From the NCBI RefSeq assembly GCF_018437275.1, contig NZ_JAAMFK010000005.1:1-64000 (forward strand): 64,000 nt of DNA. Reading direction: 5' to 3'. The DNA comes from Fructobacillus broussonetiae. Its GTDB lineage: Bacteria; Bacillota; Bacilli; Lactobacillales; Lactobacillaceae. Positions 16,237 through 25,268 of the stretch are shown piece by piece; the stretch's first letter is position 1, and every line of letters starts with the position of its first letter. Made by a program: the position numbers and the translations under genes. Under the pieces are notes generated by a model. It had not been told where the DNA came from. It searched no databases and worked only from the letters and a program-made list of their open reading frames with translations.

Positions 16237-17634
16237 ATGAATGTAACAGAAACATTGGCTTATATTCACGGTCGTCCAAAGGGCGGGAAGAAGAATTCCA
16301 TGGCCCGGATGACAGCCCTCCTTCAGAAATTAGGGCATCCCGAAGATAAGTTGCCTGCCACATTCCACGTCACTGGAACAAACGGCAAGGGCTCAACTTC
16401 GACGATGCTTTCTTCAATCGGTCAAGCCGACGGCAAACGTGTAGGTCTGTTCACTTCCCCCTACATCGTACAGTTCAACGACCGCTTTCAAATCAACGGC
16501 GAGGACATTTCGGATAAGGACTTGATTCTTTATACCGAGCGCGTGCGTGCCGAAGCTGACCAAGTCGCTGCCGACTCAGCCGGCGAACTCATTCCCACCG
16601 AGTTTGAAGTTGTCACGGCCATCATGTTCTGCTACTTTGCAGAAAACGCTTTGGACCTCGCCGTCATTGAGGTCGGCATCGGCGGATTATACGACTCAAC
16701 GAACCTCTTGCAGTCGACCGCCGTGTCCGTGGTGACAAGTGTCGCCCTCGATCACGAGGCACTGCTCGGCGATAGCCTGACGGCTATCTCAAAACAAAAG
16801 GCCGGCATCATCAAAAATGGTAAGCCGGTCGTTGTTGGACCTCACTTGCCTAAAGAAGCGCTTTCGGTTGTGCGCGAAACGGCTGCTGGGCTTGACTCAC
16901 CAGTGATTGTTGCTGGTGAAACCTCTGGTCGACGTGCTGATGGTTCGCGCTACGTTCATGCACTTGCTGGCTCCTTCCAGGAAGACAACATGCAAACGGC
17001 GGTGGCGGCGTATAAAGCGCTCTATCCTGATACCGATGAAGACGTGATTCAGGAAGGCTTGAGCGAGGCGTTCTTGCCGGGACGCTTTGAACACGTGCTG
17101 GTCGCAGAGGAAAACGTCGAACACGTGCTGGTCGCAGAGGAAGATGTCGAACGCGGACAAAATCATGATGACGGCGCGCAAGAAGGCGGGTCTGCTAAAG
17201 ATTGCCAGGTCGATGTTTATCTGGACGGGGCGCACAATCCAAACGGGTTAGCCGCTTTGAAGGATACCCTGAACGAACAGTTCGGTTTGCCTGACGGTTT
17301 AGAAGATGGCGCTCGAGACGGCAACAAAAAGGACGTCGAAGTCATCGTCTGTGCCGCCGGCCTTGCTGATAAGCACTTGGTCGAAGGACTGAAGCCGCTG
17401 GCCTTGGATAAAAACATCCAACTGGTCACGGTTGACTACGCGGGCTTGCCTGGCCGCCCTGCATTAGCTAAAGAGGCATACGAAAACGCGGGTTTTACGG
17501 ATCTGACTTTTCCAAACCTCGACCAGGTATTAAAATACGCTAACAAGCAAGGCAAACCCTTAGTATTTACGGGTTCGCTCTACTTTATATCCGATGTTAG
17601 GAGGCATCTATGTCAGACGAAGAAAAAGTTCTGA
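16237..17634 (+). CDS. folC: Folylpolyglutamate synthase/dihydrofolate synthase, with an expanded loop
   Basis: A 465-residue Mur-ligase-like enzyme that adds glutamate to folates using ATP. The P-loop HVTGTNGKGSTS is at about residues 46-57. VIEVGIGGLYDSTN and the SVALDHEALLGDSL block carry metal and substrate contacts. The C-terminal domain begins at VDVYLDGAHNPNG. It is longer than the usual 420-435 residues. The excess lies between LPGRFE and DGAHNP, where EHVLVAEENV/EHVLVAEEDV occurs in tandem followed by a hydrophilic Asp/Gly-rich stretch (residues about 285-325). A second acidic insert (LEDGARDGNKKD) is near residue 355. The frame stays open and the motifs are intact, so the enzyme is probably functional. 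AAAAGGAG precedes ATG 16237. Its 3' end overlaps the MFS gene. Confidence 0.93.
   Translation: MNVTETLAYIHGRPKGGKKNSMARMTALLQKLGHPEDKLPATFHVTGTNGKGSTSTMLSSIGQADGKRVGLFTSPYIVQFNDRFQINGEDISDKDLILYTERVRAEADQVAADSAGELIPTEFEVVTAIMFCYFAENALDLAVIEVGIGGLYDSTNLLQSTAVSVVTSVALDHEALLGDSLTAISKQKAGIIKNGKPVVVGPHLPKEALSVVRETAAGLDSPVIVAGETSGRRADGSRYVHALAGSFQEDNMQTAVAAYKALYPDTDEDVIQEGLSEAFLPGRFEHVLVAEENVEHVLVAEEDVERGQNHDDGAQEGGSAKDCQVDVYLDGAHNPNGLAALKDTLNEQFGLPDGLEDGARDGNKKDVEVIVCAAGLADKHLVEGLKPLALDKNIQLVTVDYAGLPGRPALAKEAYENAGFTDLTFPNLDQVLKYANKQGKPLVFTGSLYFISDVRRHLCQTKKKF
17089..17148 (+). repeat. Two tandem 30-bp copies inside folC
   Basis: Copies at 17089-17118 and 17119-17148 differ at only three positions near their 3' ends. 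Each encodes ten residues (EHVLVAEENV and EHVLVAEEDV), so the duplication preserves the frame. Confidence 0.95.
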
Positions 17635-19052
17635 GTCCACGGTTGATTTTGAGCATTCTCTCGATTGCTCTTATCGCCTTTACGGACATCATGTTGGAAA
17701 CGGCTTTGAACGTTTCCTTCCCAGTTTTGATGGAAGAATTGCACGTGAGTTCTTCAACCGTTCAGTGGTTGACCTCTGGTGTGATTTTGTTGACCACGAT
17801 GGTCATCGTCATGTCATCCTGGTTGAAAGACAGCTTTAAGAACCGGACCCAGTTCATTGCGGCCGGTCTGATTTCACTTGTTGGAATTTTGATCGACGCC
17901 GTCTCCAACCAGTTCCCACTCATCTTGTTCGGACGTCTGTTACAGGGTGTCGGTGCCGGTGTTGGGCTACCTTTGATGAACAACGTGATCTTTGAACAGG
18001 TTCCAATGAACCGTCGTGGAACGATGGTTGGTTTGGCCTCATTGATTGTATCGTTCTCACCAGCCCTTGGACCTGCCTTCGGTGGCTTTTTGACGGATGC
18101 CTTCGGATGGCACATGATCTTCTGGGTTGTCGTACCCGTTCAACTCTTCGCTTTGGTACTTGGTTGGATGACCATCACGACGACCGTTGAAACAAAGCGC
18201 GTCAAGTTCGATTTGATTGGTTGGCTCTTGCTTTCCGCCTTCTTCATCGGTGGTTTGATCACAATCGATCGCATGGCTACGGACGGCCTCTTTAACGTCA
18301 CGAGCCTCATCGCCTTGGCAGCCTTCGTCTTTGGAATTCTGGGCTACTACTTCTACGCCCGCAAGGAAACCCAACCACTGTTGGCGCCATCGCTGTTTGC
18401 TAAGCCAATGTTCCGCTTGGCCGTTATCGCCGGTTTCATCATTCAGATGATTAACCTGACCTTCAACTACGCCATCCCAATGGGCTTGCAGATTGTCTTG
18501 CACATGAATTCCTCCATGGCCGGCCTCGCGCTCTTCCCAGGGGCACTCATGCAGGCTTTGATGGCCATCGTCTCCGGTGCTTTGTATGACCGTTACGGCG
18601 CAAAGTTGCCAAACGGTTTGGGTGTGGCCTTCTTGATTTTGGGATGCTTCTGGATGGCCTTCTTGCCATTTGGCTTCATCATCTTCATCATCGGATTCGC
18701 CTTCATGCAAACCGGTGTTGGTTTCTTCAACGGAAACAACATGACGAACGCCATCTCAAACATGGACCGTGCTGATCAGAACGCTGGAAATTCCATCTTC
18801 GCCGCCATGCAGAATTACTCTGCCGCGGTTGGAATTGCCTTGGCCGCATGTATCGTTTCCATCTTCCAAAACAGCGCCGCCAACATGGCTACTGGAACTG
18901 GACTTGGAATCCGTGTGACCTACTTCATGGACGCTGTCTTGATTATCGTAGCGGCCTTCATGTCATTTAGAGTGATGAAAAAGTCCAACCCGGAGGTGTA
19001 TTCAGTTCCGGTGGACGAATCGTATGAATGGCACAAGGAAGATGATAAATAA
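17610..19052 (+). CDS. MFS multidrug exporter, DHA2 (14-helix, EmrB/QacA) family
   Basis: A 480-residue integral membrane protein with about 14 hydrophobic helices. Features of drug:proton antiporters of the DHA2 family include the helix-1 stretch IALIAFTDIMLETALNVSFP, the VQWLTSGVILLTTMVIV segment in helix 2, the GRLLQGVGAGVGLPLMNNVI motif of helix 4 and the motif C-like SFSPALGPAFGGFL in helix 5. It would use the proton gradient to export hydrophobic compounds. ATG 17610 overlaps the last 25 nt of folC and has TAGGAGG at ideal spacing, so the two are co-transcribed despite unrelated roles. The C-terminus is hydrophilic and acidic. Substrates unknown. Confidence 0.92.
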   Translation: MSDEEKVLSPRLILSILSIALIAFTDIMLETALNVSFPVLMEELHVSSSTVQWLTSGVILLTTMVIVMSSWLKDSFKNRTQFIAAGLISLVGILIDAVSNQFPLILFGRLLQGVGAGVGLPLMNNVIFEQVPMNRRGTMVGLASLIVSFSPALGPAFGGFLTDAFGWHMIFWVVVPVQLFALVLGWMTITTTVETKRVKFDLIGWLLLSAFFIGGLITIDRMATDGLFNVTSLIALAAFVFGILGYYFYARKETQPLLAPSLFAKPMFRLAVIAGFIIQMINLTFNYAIPMGLQIVLHMNSSMAGLALFPGALMQALMAIVSGALYDRYGAKLPNGLGVAFLILGCFWMAFLPFGFIIFIIGFAFMQTGVGFFNGNNMTNAISNMDRADQNAGNSIFAAMQNYSAAVGIALAACIVSIFQNSAANMATGTGLGIRVTYFMDAVLIIVAAFMSFRVMKKSNPEVYSVPVDESYEWHKEDDK

Positions 19053-19159
19053 TGGATTAAAGCTGCTAGGGTAGCTGTGTTGACGCTTGTACCAAGCACA
19101 GGAAACTAGGTGTTTCTTGCCCGTTTTCAATGATTCATTTAAAAAGTTAAGTTAAAAAG

Positions 19160-19217
19160 AACCTGTTTCTTCGTATCACTCCCAAAGGGGGATAAGAGAT
19201 GAAGAAGCAGGTTTTTT
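19160..19217 (+). terminator. Terminator-shaped hairpin enclosing the radC ribosome-binding site and start codon
   Basis: AACCTGTTTCTTC (19160-19172) pairs with GAAGAAGCAGGTT (19201-19213; one G-U pair), followed by T residues to 19217. Inside, ATC..CCC pairs with GGGGGAT, which is the Shine-Dalgarno of radC. The radC ATG (19199-19201) sits at the base of the 3' arm. It could terminate folC/MFS transcription and at the same time shut radC translation. Confidence 0.8.
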
Positions 19218-19795
19218 ATTTTTATGAAGCACTGGGCTTTGACGGCGCCGAACAACTGAAGGTCTTTAACCTCTACTTCCCATCGGGCTATGACTTCTTT
19301 GAGATGGACGAGGAGACCAAGGAAGATTTTATTTCCGAGAACCCCGCCGTCAATCGGGCACTCTTACACGCGCTTTTTGCTGGGGAGAAGATGCGCCAGT
19401 ACAAACGACCAATCTTACTGTCGGCCAAACACTCCGAAAGCTTTGGTCGCTTTGCCCAAGAAGAGATGGGTCAGCTTCGTCAAGAAGAACTACGTGTGGC
19501 CCTGCTGAACACTCAGCTTGAAATCATTGGCTTTGAGACAATCTTCGTTGGAACGCTAACCGAGGTTTCTTGCTCGCCCCGTGAAATCTTCCAGCGGGCC
19601 TTTTTGGCAAACGCTTACGCCATCATCATTGCGCATAACCACCCGTCCGGCACGGTGTATCCCTCCGAACAAGACGCGTTCTTTACGAAAAAACTTCTCA
19701 AAGTCGGACAGGATCTGAACCTGCCCTTACTCGACTCCTTCATTGTGACAAAGGACAACTACTGGTCGATGGCCGAAGAAGATAAGGAATTGTGA
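19199..19795 (+). CDS. radC: RadC-family JAB/MPN-domain protein
   Basis: A 198-residue protein of the RadC (UPF0758) family. The MPN/JAMM metal site is intact: AHNHPSG then S and D in TVYPSEQDAFF, with Glu upstream. The core block EELRVALLNTQLEIIGFETI and REIFQRAFLANAYAIIIAHN is typical. Usual family members have about 225 residues with an N-terminal helix-hairpin-helix region; the first 70 residues here are shorter and do not show that signature clearly. In streptococci radC is a late competence gene, though mutants lack a clear repair or transformation phenotype. ATG 19199 has GGGGGA upstream, but both lie in the hairpin at 19160-19217. The start depends on that leader being open. Confidence 0.88.
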   Translation: MKKQVFYFYEALGFDGAEQLKVFNLYFPSGYDFFEMDEETKEDFISENPAVNRALLHALFAGEKMRQYKRPILLSAKHSESFGRFAQEEMGQLRQEELRVALLNTQLEIIGFETIFVGTLTEVSCSPREIFQRAFLANAYAIIIAHNHPSGTVYPSEQDAFFTKKLLKVGQDLNLPLLDSFIVTKDNYWSMAEEDKEL

Positions 19796-19953
19796 GACAA
19801 GCGTGACGAGGCTTTGGGTTACGGTTGGTGAGTGGAAAAAAGGGGAATGGTGCGGGGTGGACTTTTGTAGAGAAAAAAGCTGGCATAAGGGGAACTTTGT
19901 CAGCTTAAAATGTTAAACTAGAACCAGAGATTTGTTTTTGAAAGGGGCGCACT
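19796..19953. other. Intergenic stretch radC-yvcK
   Basis: 158 bp without a gene. It contains an AAGCTG/CAGCTT inverted repeat (about 19877-19906) which on the minus strand would be followed by T residues. A TGTTAAACT-type -10 candidate for yvcK lies at about 19911. RapZ (yvcJ), usually found immediately upstream of yvcK, is not here. Confidence 0.5.
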
Positions 19954-20931
19954 ATGCCTGCAAAAATCGTGGTGATCGGTGGTGGATCCGGCTTGCCCGT
20001 GATCATCAAACCACTTGTCAAACAAGACGTCGACCTCACGGCCATCGTAACGGTTGCAGACGACGGCGGTTCGTCTGGACTCCTACGTGATTACGTCAAC
20101 ATCATTCCACCTGGGGATATCCGCAACATTTTGGTCGCGATGTCTCAAGCCGACCAGAACCTACTGGACCTCTTCCAGTACCGCTTTAGGACCAACGACG
20201 ACTTCTTGGCCAAGCACGCGGTCGGAAACCTGTTGATTGTCGCCTTGACCGAAATGACCGGCGACGTTTCGAAAGCTATCGCAAAGTTGTCGAACTACCT
20301 GAAGATTAAGGGGCAGGTCTACCCTGTTGCCAAAGAACCTTTGATTCTGAAGGCCAAGACAACAAAGGGCGAAGAGCTCACCGGTGAAGCCGCCATCACG
20401 GCCGCCCACCAGGCGCTCGATAAAGTTTGGGTTGCGCCCAATAAGGGTGTCAGCGCAAGCCACAAGATTGAAGCCAACCCCGAGGCCATCGACGCCATCC
20501 TGTCAGCCGACATGATTGTTTATGGACCGGGTTCACTCTTCACCTCCATCTTGCCAAACGTCGTGGTTCCTGGCATCAAGGAGGCCTTGCAGGCCACACC
20601 GGCCAAGCAGGTCTACATCTCAAACATCATGACGCAGAAGGGGGAGACGGATGCCTACAGTGACGCCGAGCACTTGGCCGTGCTTGACCGCCACTTGGGT
20701 AAGAACATCGTCGACGCCGTCTTGACCAACCAGACTGAAGTTCCGGAAGACTTCGTCGATTACCAGCGCTGGGGTGAAATCTCCACGCAGGTTAAGCAGG
20801 ACGAAACGGGCATCGAAAAGTTGGGCGCTAAGGTATACTCACGCGACTTCTTGCTCCTCCGTGACGCTGGTGCCTTCCACGACGGTGAAAAGGTCGCCAA
20901 GGTCTTGCTGTCACTTTTGGAGGATGACTAA
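19954..20931 (+). CDS. yvcK: YvcK/CofD-like protein (gluconeogenesis/cell-morphology factor)
   Basis: A 325-residue protein of the UPF0052/CofD-like family, of normal length. The N-terminal nucleotide-binding glycine stretch [14 protein letters not shown] is followed by [15 protein letters not shown] and the conserved PPGDIRNIL block. [10 protein letters not shown] and [14 protein letters not shown] follow. In B. subtilis YvcK binds UDP-sugars and is needed for normal wall synthesis on gluconeogenic carbon. Here it is followed by whiA 2 bp downstream, the conserved yvcK-whiA order. GAAAGGGGCG precedes ATG 19954. Confidence 0.95.
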   Translation: MPAKIVVIGGGSGLPVIIKPLVKQDVDLTAIVTVADDGGSSGLLRDYVNIIPPGDIRNILVAMSQADQNLLDLFQYRFRTNDDFLAKHAVGNLLIVALTEMTGDVSKAIAKLSNYLKIKGQVYPVAKEPLILKAKTTKGEELTGEAAITAAHQALDKVWVAPNKGVSASHKIEANPEAIDAILSADMIVYGPGSLFTSILPNVVVPGIKEALQATPAKQVYISNIMTQKGETDAYSDAEHLAVLDRHLGKNIVDAVLTNQTEVPEDFVDYQRWGEISTQVKQDETGIEKLGAKVYSRDFLLLRDAGAFHDGEKVAKVLLSLLEDD

Positions 20932-20933
20932 CC

Positions 20934-21875
20934 ATGTCCTTTGCCGCTGAAGTGAAAAAAGAACTGACCGGACGAATCGTTTCGGATGAAGCCGCCAAGC
21001 CTGAGTTGGCCGCCTTGCTCCAAATGAATGGGGTGACCACGCTTGGTCTTGCCCAGGAAGTCCGTGTTCAAACCGATAACCCGGCCATCGCCCGAAGAAT
21101 CTACACCTTGATTTGTCAGTCTTACCCAAAGGCCGAAGTCGACGTTTCCGTGAAGCAACAATTCGCCTTGTCCGAGCACAAGGTTTTAACCGTTGTCCTT
21201 CACTCCGAAGTCCAAGAAATCTTGGATGATTTGGGCGTCGACCCCTTCGGAATCGATCAGACCATTCCGGCTTGGTTGTTAAACGACGAGGACAAGCGGG
21301 CCGCCTTTTTACGTGGCGCCTTTCTGGCCTCCGGTTCGGTAAACTCGCCAGAAAAGGCCAACTACCACATGGAAATCGCGACAGCAAACGAAGGCCTGGC
21401 GGAACAAATCCTGGACATGATCAAGGACTTCCACCTGCCCATCAAGATGATTAACCGCTCAAAGCATTACATCGTCTACTTGAAACGGTCCGACAAAATC
21501 GTGGACTTTCTAAAAGTCATCGGTGCCACCCAAACGATGCTTCGCTTCGAAGACATCCGCCTGGCCCGTGACATGCGTAATTCCGTGAACCGCCTGGTCA
21601 ACGCGGAAACGGCCAACATTCAAAAGGTGGCCAACGCCGCCAACGCGCAGGTGCAAAACATCCTGCGCATCCAAGAAGAAATTGGGGACTTGGACGAGCT
21701 GCCCGCAAAGCTCGCCGACTTCGCCCGGGCCCGTTTGGAACACCCTGACGCTTCATTATCAGAAATCGGTGATTACTTAGAAATTTCAAAATCCGGTGCC
21801 AATCACCGAATGCGAAAGCTAAACACCATGGCAAAGCTGATTGAAGAGGGGAACTTTGACCCAGACTCGCTCTAA
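20934..21875 (+). CDS. whiA: DNA-binding protein WhiA
   Basis: A 313-residue WhiA, the sporulation-regulator homologue conserved in non-sporulating Gram-positives, where it affects cell division and chromosome segregation. Two LAGLIDADG-like homing-endonuclease-fold halves lack nuclease residues ([20 protein letters not shown] carries the family motif). They are followed by a C-terminal helix-turn-helix (about residues 225-310, [20 protein letters not shown] then [10 protein letters not shown]). It starts 2 bp after yvcK and is probably co-transcribed. clpP follows after 68 bp with its own promoter. Confidence 0.95.
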   Translation: MSFAAEVKKELTGRIVSDEAAKPELAALLQMNGVTTLGLAQEVRVQTDNPAIARRIYTLICQSYPKAEVDVSVKQQFALSEHKVLTVVLHSEVQEILDDLGVDPFGIDQTIPAWLLNDEDKRAAFLRGAFLASGSVNSPEKANYHMEIATANEGLAEQILDMIKDFHLPIKMINRSKHYIVYLKRSDKIVDFLKVIGATQTMLRFEDIRLARDMRNSVNRLVNAETANIQKVANAANAQVQNILRIQEEIGDLDELPAKLADFARARLEHPDASLSEIGDYLEISKSGANHRMRKLNTMAKLIEEGNFDPDSL

Positions 21876-21943
21876 GCCTGTTTTTTAAAGTCTTGATTTG
21901 CGTTACAATAGATTAAACGAAAAAGGAACAAAAGGAGATCACT

Positions 21944-22552
21944 ATGTGGCCAGGAGTTATTGAACAAACTGCTAACGGACGCGAGTCCTACGACCTTCCT
22001 TCCCGTCTTTTAAAGGACCGAATCATTTTGGTCCAAGGACCGGTGGAAGACGGCATGGCAACGTCAATCGTTGCCCAACTGCTTTTCTTGGAAGCCCAAG
22101 ATCCTGACAAGGAAATCTCGATGTACATTAACTCACCGGGTGGTTCTGTCACGGCCGGGTTGTCCATTACGGACACGATGAACTTCATCAAGGCACCCGT
22201 GACGACCATCGTCATGGGATTGGCCGCATCCATGGGAACGATTATTGCTTCCTCTGGAGAAAAGGGTCACCGTTACATGTTGCCAAACGCCGAATACCTC
22301 ATTCACCAACCAATGGGTGGGGCTGCCGGTGGTACGCAACAGTCTGACATGGCCATCATTGCCGAGCAGTTGACGAACACTCGTAACAAGTTGAACAAGA
22401 TCTTGGCTGATAACTCAGGTAAGGACTTGAAGACGATCGCCCGTGACACGGAACGTGACTACTGGATGTCTGCTGAAGAGACCTTGAAATACGGTCTTAT
22501 CGACGGCATCATGGAAAAGGCTGGCGAGAAGCCAGTGACCACAAAAAAGTAA
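21944..22552 (+). CDS. clpP: ATP-dependent Clp protease proteolytic subunit
   Basis: A 202-residue serine peptidase that forms the double heptameric ring working with ClpX/ClpC/ClpE. The catalytic Ser is in [14 protein letters not shown], His in [10 protein letters not shown] and Asp in [12 protein letters not shown]. The N-terminal [15 protein letters not shown] and [10 protein letters not shown] (oxyanion-loop region) are typical. AGGAGATCACT precedes ATG 21944. A TACAAT -10 lies at 21904-21909. I did not see the CtsR tandem heptad often found before clpP in Firmicutes. Confidence 0.98.
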   Translation: MWPGVIEQTANGRESYDLPSRLLKDRIILVQGPVEDGMATSIVAQLLFLEAQDPDKEISMYINSPGGSVTAGLSITDTMNFIKAPVTTIVMGLAASMGTIIASSGEKGHRYMLPNAEYLIHQPMGGAAGGTQQSDMAIIAEQLTNTRNKLNKILADNSGKDLKTIARDTERDYWMSAEETLKYGLIDGIMEKAGEKPVTTKK

Positions 22553-22585
22553 GTTCAAGTAGTCGCAAATTAATTAGAACTAGCG

Positions 22586-22591
22586 TATAAT
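22586..22591 (+). promoter_or_regulatory. -10 box of the D-lactate dehydrogenase promoter
   Basis: TATAAT at 22586-22591, with a weak -35 (TCGCAA, 17 bp upstream), 30 bp before the gene and its AGGAGG ribosome-binding site. Confidence 0.55.
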
Positions 22592-22597
22592 AGTTGA

Positions 22598-23617
<1,020 letters not shown>

Positions 23618-23624
23618 GCAAGGC

Positions 23625-23660
23625 GAAAAGCCCCAAGTCGAAAAGCTTGGGGCTTTTCTT
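23625..23660 (+). terminator. Rho-independent terminator after ldhD
   Basis: GAAAAGCCCCAAG and CTTGGGGCTTTTC form a perfect 13-bp stem around an 8-nt loop, followed by TT. Confidence 0.93.
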
Positions 23661-23682
23661 TAGATATAAAAGGAGAAAACAA

Positions 23683-24834
23683 ATGGAAGTTCAACAATTT
23701 TCAGGTAAGAACCCTCTACACTTGAAGGAATTTTTCTTCAAGGTTCTCTCTGGTTCTGCCACCGGAATTCTTATTGGTGTCGTTCCTTCCGCTTTGATGA
23801 AGTACATTATTCTGTACTCTGGAATGGCTAATAACCACATTGGAGCTGAATTCTCAGCCATCTTAACGCTCTTCACGTCCATGATTCCTTTCTTGATTGG
23901 AATGGCGGTGGCGATGAACTTCAAGATGAATACCTTGCAAACGGGTGTTGTCGCCTTAGCCACGATGGTGGCTTCAAACTCCATTCTCTGGGGAATGGCC
24001 CAACCTGGAACCGTTCACCCGCTGTCTTGTAAGGTCATCGGCACACCGAGCCGCATCTATATGGCCGCCGGTGCCGGTGATGTGATTAACGCTATGCTTG
24101 TGGCCGGAATCGCCGTCTTTGCCATCTGGTTGGTGGATCGCTACTTGAACGGATTCGGTTCCATGGCCATCATCCTCTCCCCAATTATCGTCGGTGGGGG
24201 AGTTGGACTCTTCGGTAAGTTGATTGCCCCAACCGTTGGGGAATTAACGAACTTGATTGGTAAGGGGGTTGAATCCTTTACCAACTTAGCACCGTTGCCA
24301 ATGGCTATCTTGATTGCCATGGCCTTCTCCGTTATCATCATCACGCCGGTTTCTTCCGTTGGAATCGCCTTGGCCATCAACTTGTCAGGACTCGGAGCTG
24401 GTGCCGCGGCCATGGGGGTTGTGGCCACAACCATCGTCTTAATCATCAATTCATGGCAGGTGAACAAGAAGGGAACCACTTTGGCCATCTTCTTGGGTGC
24501 CATGAAGGGAATGATGCCATCCATTTTCAAAAAGCCAGTGATGTTGCTTTCCTTCATGTTCGCCGGTGCTTTGTCAGCCTTGACGGTACCGCTCTTTAAC
24601 ATCCAGGGAACGCCAACGACGGCCGGATTTGGATTTATCGGAATGGTATCACCGCTCCAGTCCATGATTAAGGATGCGGCCATCCCAAGTTCAGTCATGA
24701 ACCACTACATCAACCCGCTTGTCGGATTGATTGCCTGGGTTATCGTACCAGTAATTGCCTCATTCATCGCTCAGCTCATCTTCTCAAAGTGGTTGAAGTT
24801 ATACTCACCAGAAGATTTGAAGCAAGAACTTTAA
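23683..24834 (+). CDS. PfoR/PTS_EIIC_2-family membrane protein
   Basis: A 383-residue, very hydrophobic protein with about nine to ten helices, of the PTS_EIIC_2 family that includes the so-called PfoR proteins. Members resemble sugar-PTS IIC permease domains but have no IIA or IIB domain, and their substrate is unknown. Recognisable blocks are SGSATGILIGVVPSALMKYI near residue 20, the TPVSSVGIALAINLSGLGAG segment and GFGFIGMVSPLQSM. ATG 23683 behind AAAAGGAG was chosen; the in-frame start at 23647 lies inside the ldhD terminator. It may depend on read-through from ldhD, or on a weak promoter (TATAAA at about 23665). No partner PTS component is near. Confidence 0.8.
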   Translation: MEVQQFSGKNPLHLKEFFFKVLSGSATGILIGVVPSALMKYIILYSGMANNHIGAEFSAILTLFTSMIPFLIGMAVAMNFKMNTLQTGVVALATMVASNSILWGMAQPGTVHPLSCKVIGTPSRIYMAAGAGDVINAMLVAGIAVFAIWLVDRYLNGFGSMAIILSPIIVGGGVGLFGKLIAPTVGELTNLIGKGVESFTNLAPLPMAILIAMAFSVIIITPVSSVGIALAINLSGLGAGAAAMGVVATTIVLIINSWQVNKKGTTLAIFLGAMKGMMPSIFKKPVMLLSFMFAGALSALTVPLFNIQGTPTTAGFGFIGMVSPLQSMIKDAAIPSSVMNHYINPLVGLIAWVIVPVIASFIAQLIFSKWLKLYSPEDLKQEL

Positions 24835-24851
24835 TTTAATGATTGTTATGT

Positions 24852-24894
24852 AAAAGTCAGACCCGGACCAAGCCCGAGTTTGGCTTTTTCTTTT
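24852..24894 (+). terminator. Rho-independent terminator after the PfoR-like gene
   Basis: AAAAGTCAGACCCGG pairs imperfectly with CCCGAGTTTGGCTTTTT (bulges and G-U pairs), with the T run as part of the 3' arm. Confidence 0.7.
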
Positions 24895-24933
24895 CTGGTA
24901 AAATAGAGCTAACATTTAAAAGAAGAGGTAAAG

Positions 24934-25215
24934 ATGTTTGAATTAATCAGCGGAATTGCATTGCGCGGGGGCGCACGAGGAGGCGGACTCGGGGGCCGTG
25001 GTGGCGGACGCGTCACGCCCCGTTCCACTCGCCGGTCAAGTCGACCACGCCGTTCTTCTGGCTCCGACTGGAACATCGGTCGCATGATTTCACGTGGTAT
25101 CTTTTACTACTTTGGTTGGCGTATTGGGCAAGGGATTGCGAACGCTCTTGGCTTCTTCGGAATTGTCTTGATCATCATCCTGGCCATCGCGTGGTCACGA
25201 CGTCGGCGCCGATAA
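24934..25215 (+). CDS. Small Gly/Arg-rich single-pass membrane protein, unknown
   Basis: A 93-residue protein. Residues 1-48 are low complexity: Gly-rich (RGGGLGGRGGG) then Ser/Arg-rich (STRRSSRPRRSSG). An amphipathic region (WNIGRMISRGIFYYFGWRIG) and a hydrophobic helix (ALGFFGIVLIIILAIAW) follow, and it ends in RRRRR. Charge is strongly positive on both sides of the membrane segment. I do not recognise a family. AGAGGTAAAG lies before ATG and a TAAAAT -10 at about 24899. It may interact with nucleic acid or phospholipid head groups; this is speculation. Confidence 0.7.
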   Translation: MFELISGIALRGGARGGGLGGRGGGRVTPRSTRRSSRPRRSSGSDWNIGRMISRGIFYYFGWRIGQGIANALGFFGIVLIIILAIAWSRRRRR

Positions 25216-25223
25216 TCAAAAAG

Positions 25224-25262
25224 AAAAAGGGCAGCACCCGAAACAGGTGCTGCCCTTTTTTT
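25224..25262. terminator. Bidirectional terminator between convergent genes
   Basis: AAAAAGGGCAGCACC and GGTGCTGCCCTTTTTTT form a long stem with T runs in both directions. It serves the small membrane protein gene (plus) and the TauE-family gene (minus). Confidence 0.95.
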
Positions 25263-25268
25263 ATTTAA

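Noticed and set aside
18057-18710. 217-codon minus-strand open frame opposite the MFS gene
   Set aside because: It is antisense to a clear 14-helix transporter, lacks a ribosome-binding site, and its composition (His/Asp/Gln-rich) mirrors hydrophobic codons on the other strand.
21876-21943. CtsR operator before clpP
   Set aside because: No GGTCAAA-type tandem heptads are present in the 68-bp gap.
24141-24698. 185-codon minus-strand open frame opposite the PfoR-like gene
   Set aside because: Shadow of membrane-protein codons; no start context and no recognisable domain.
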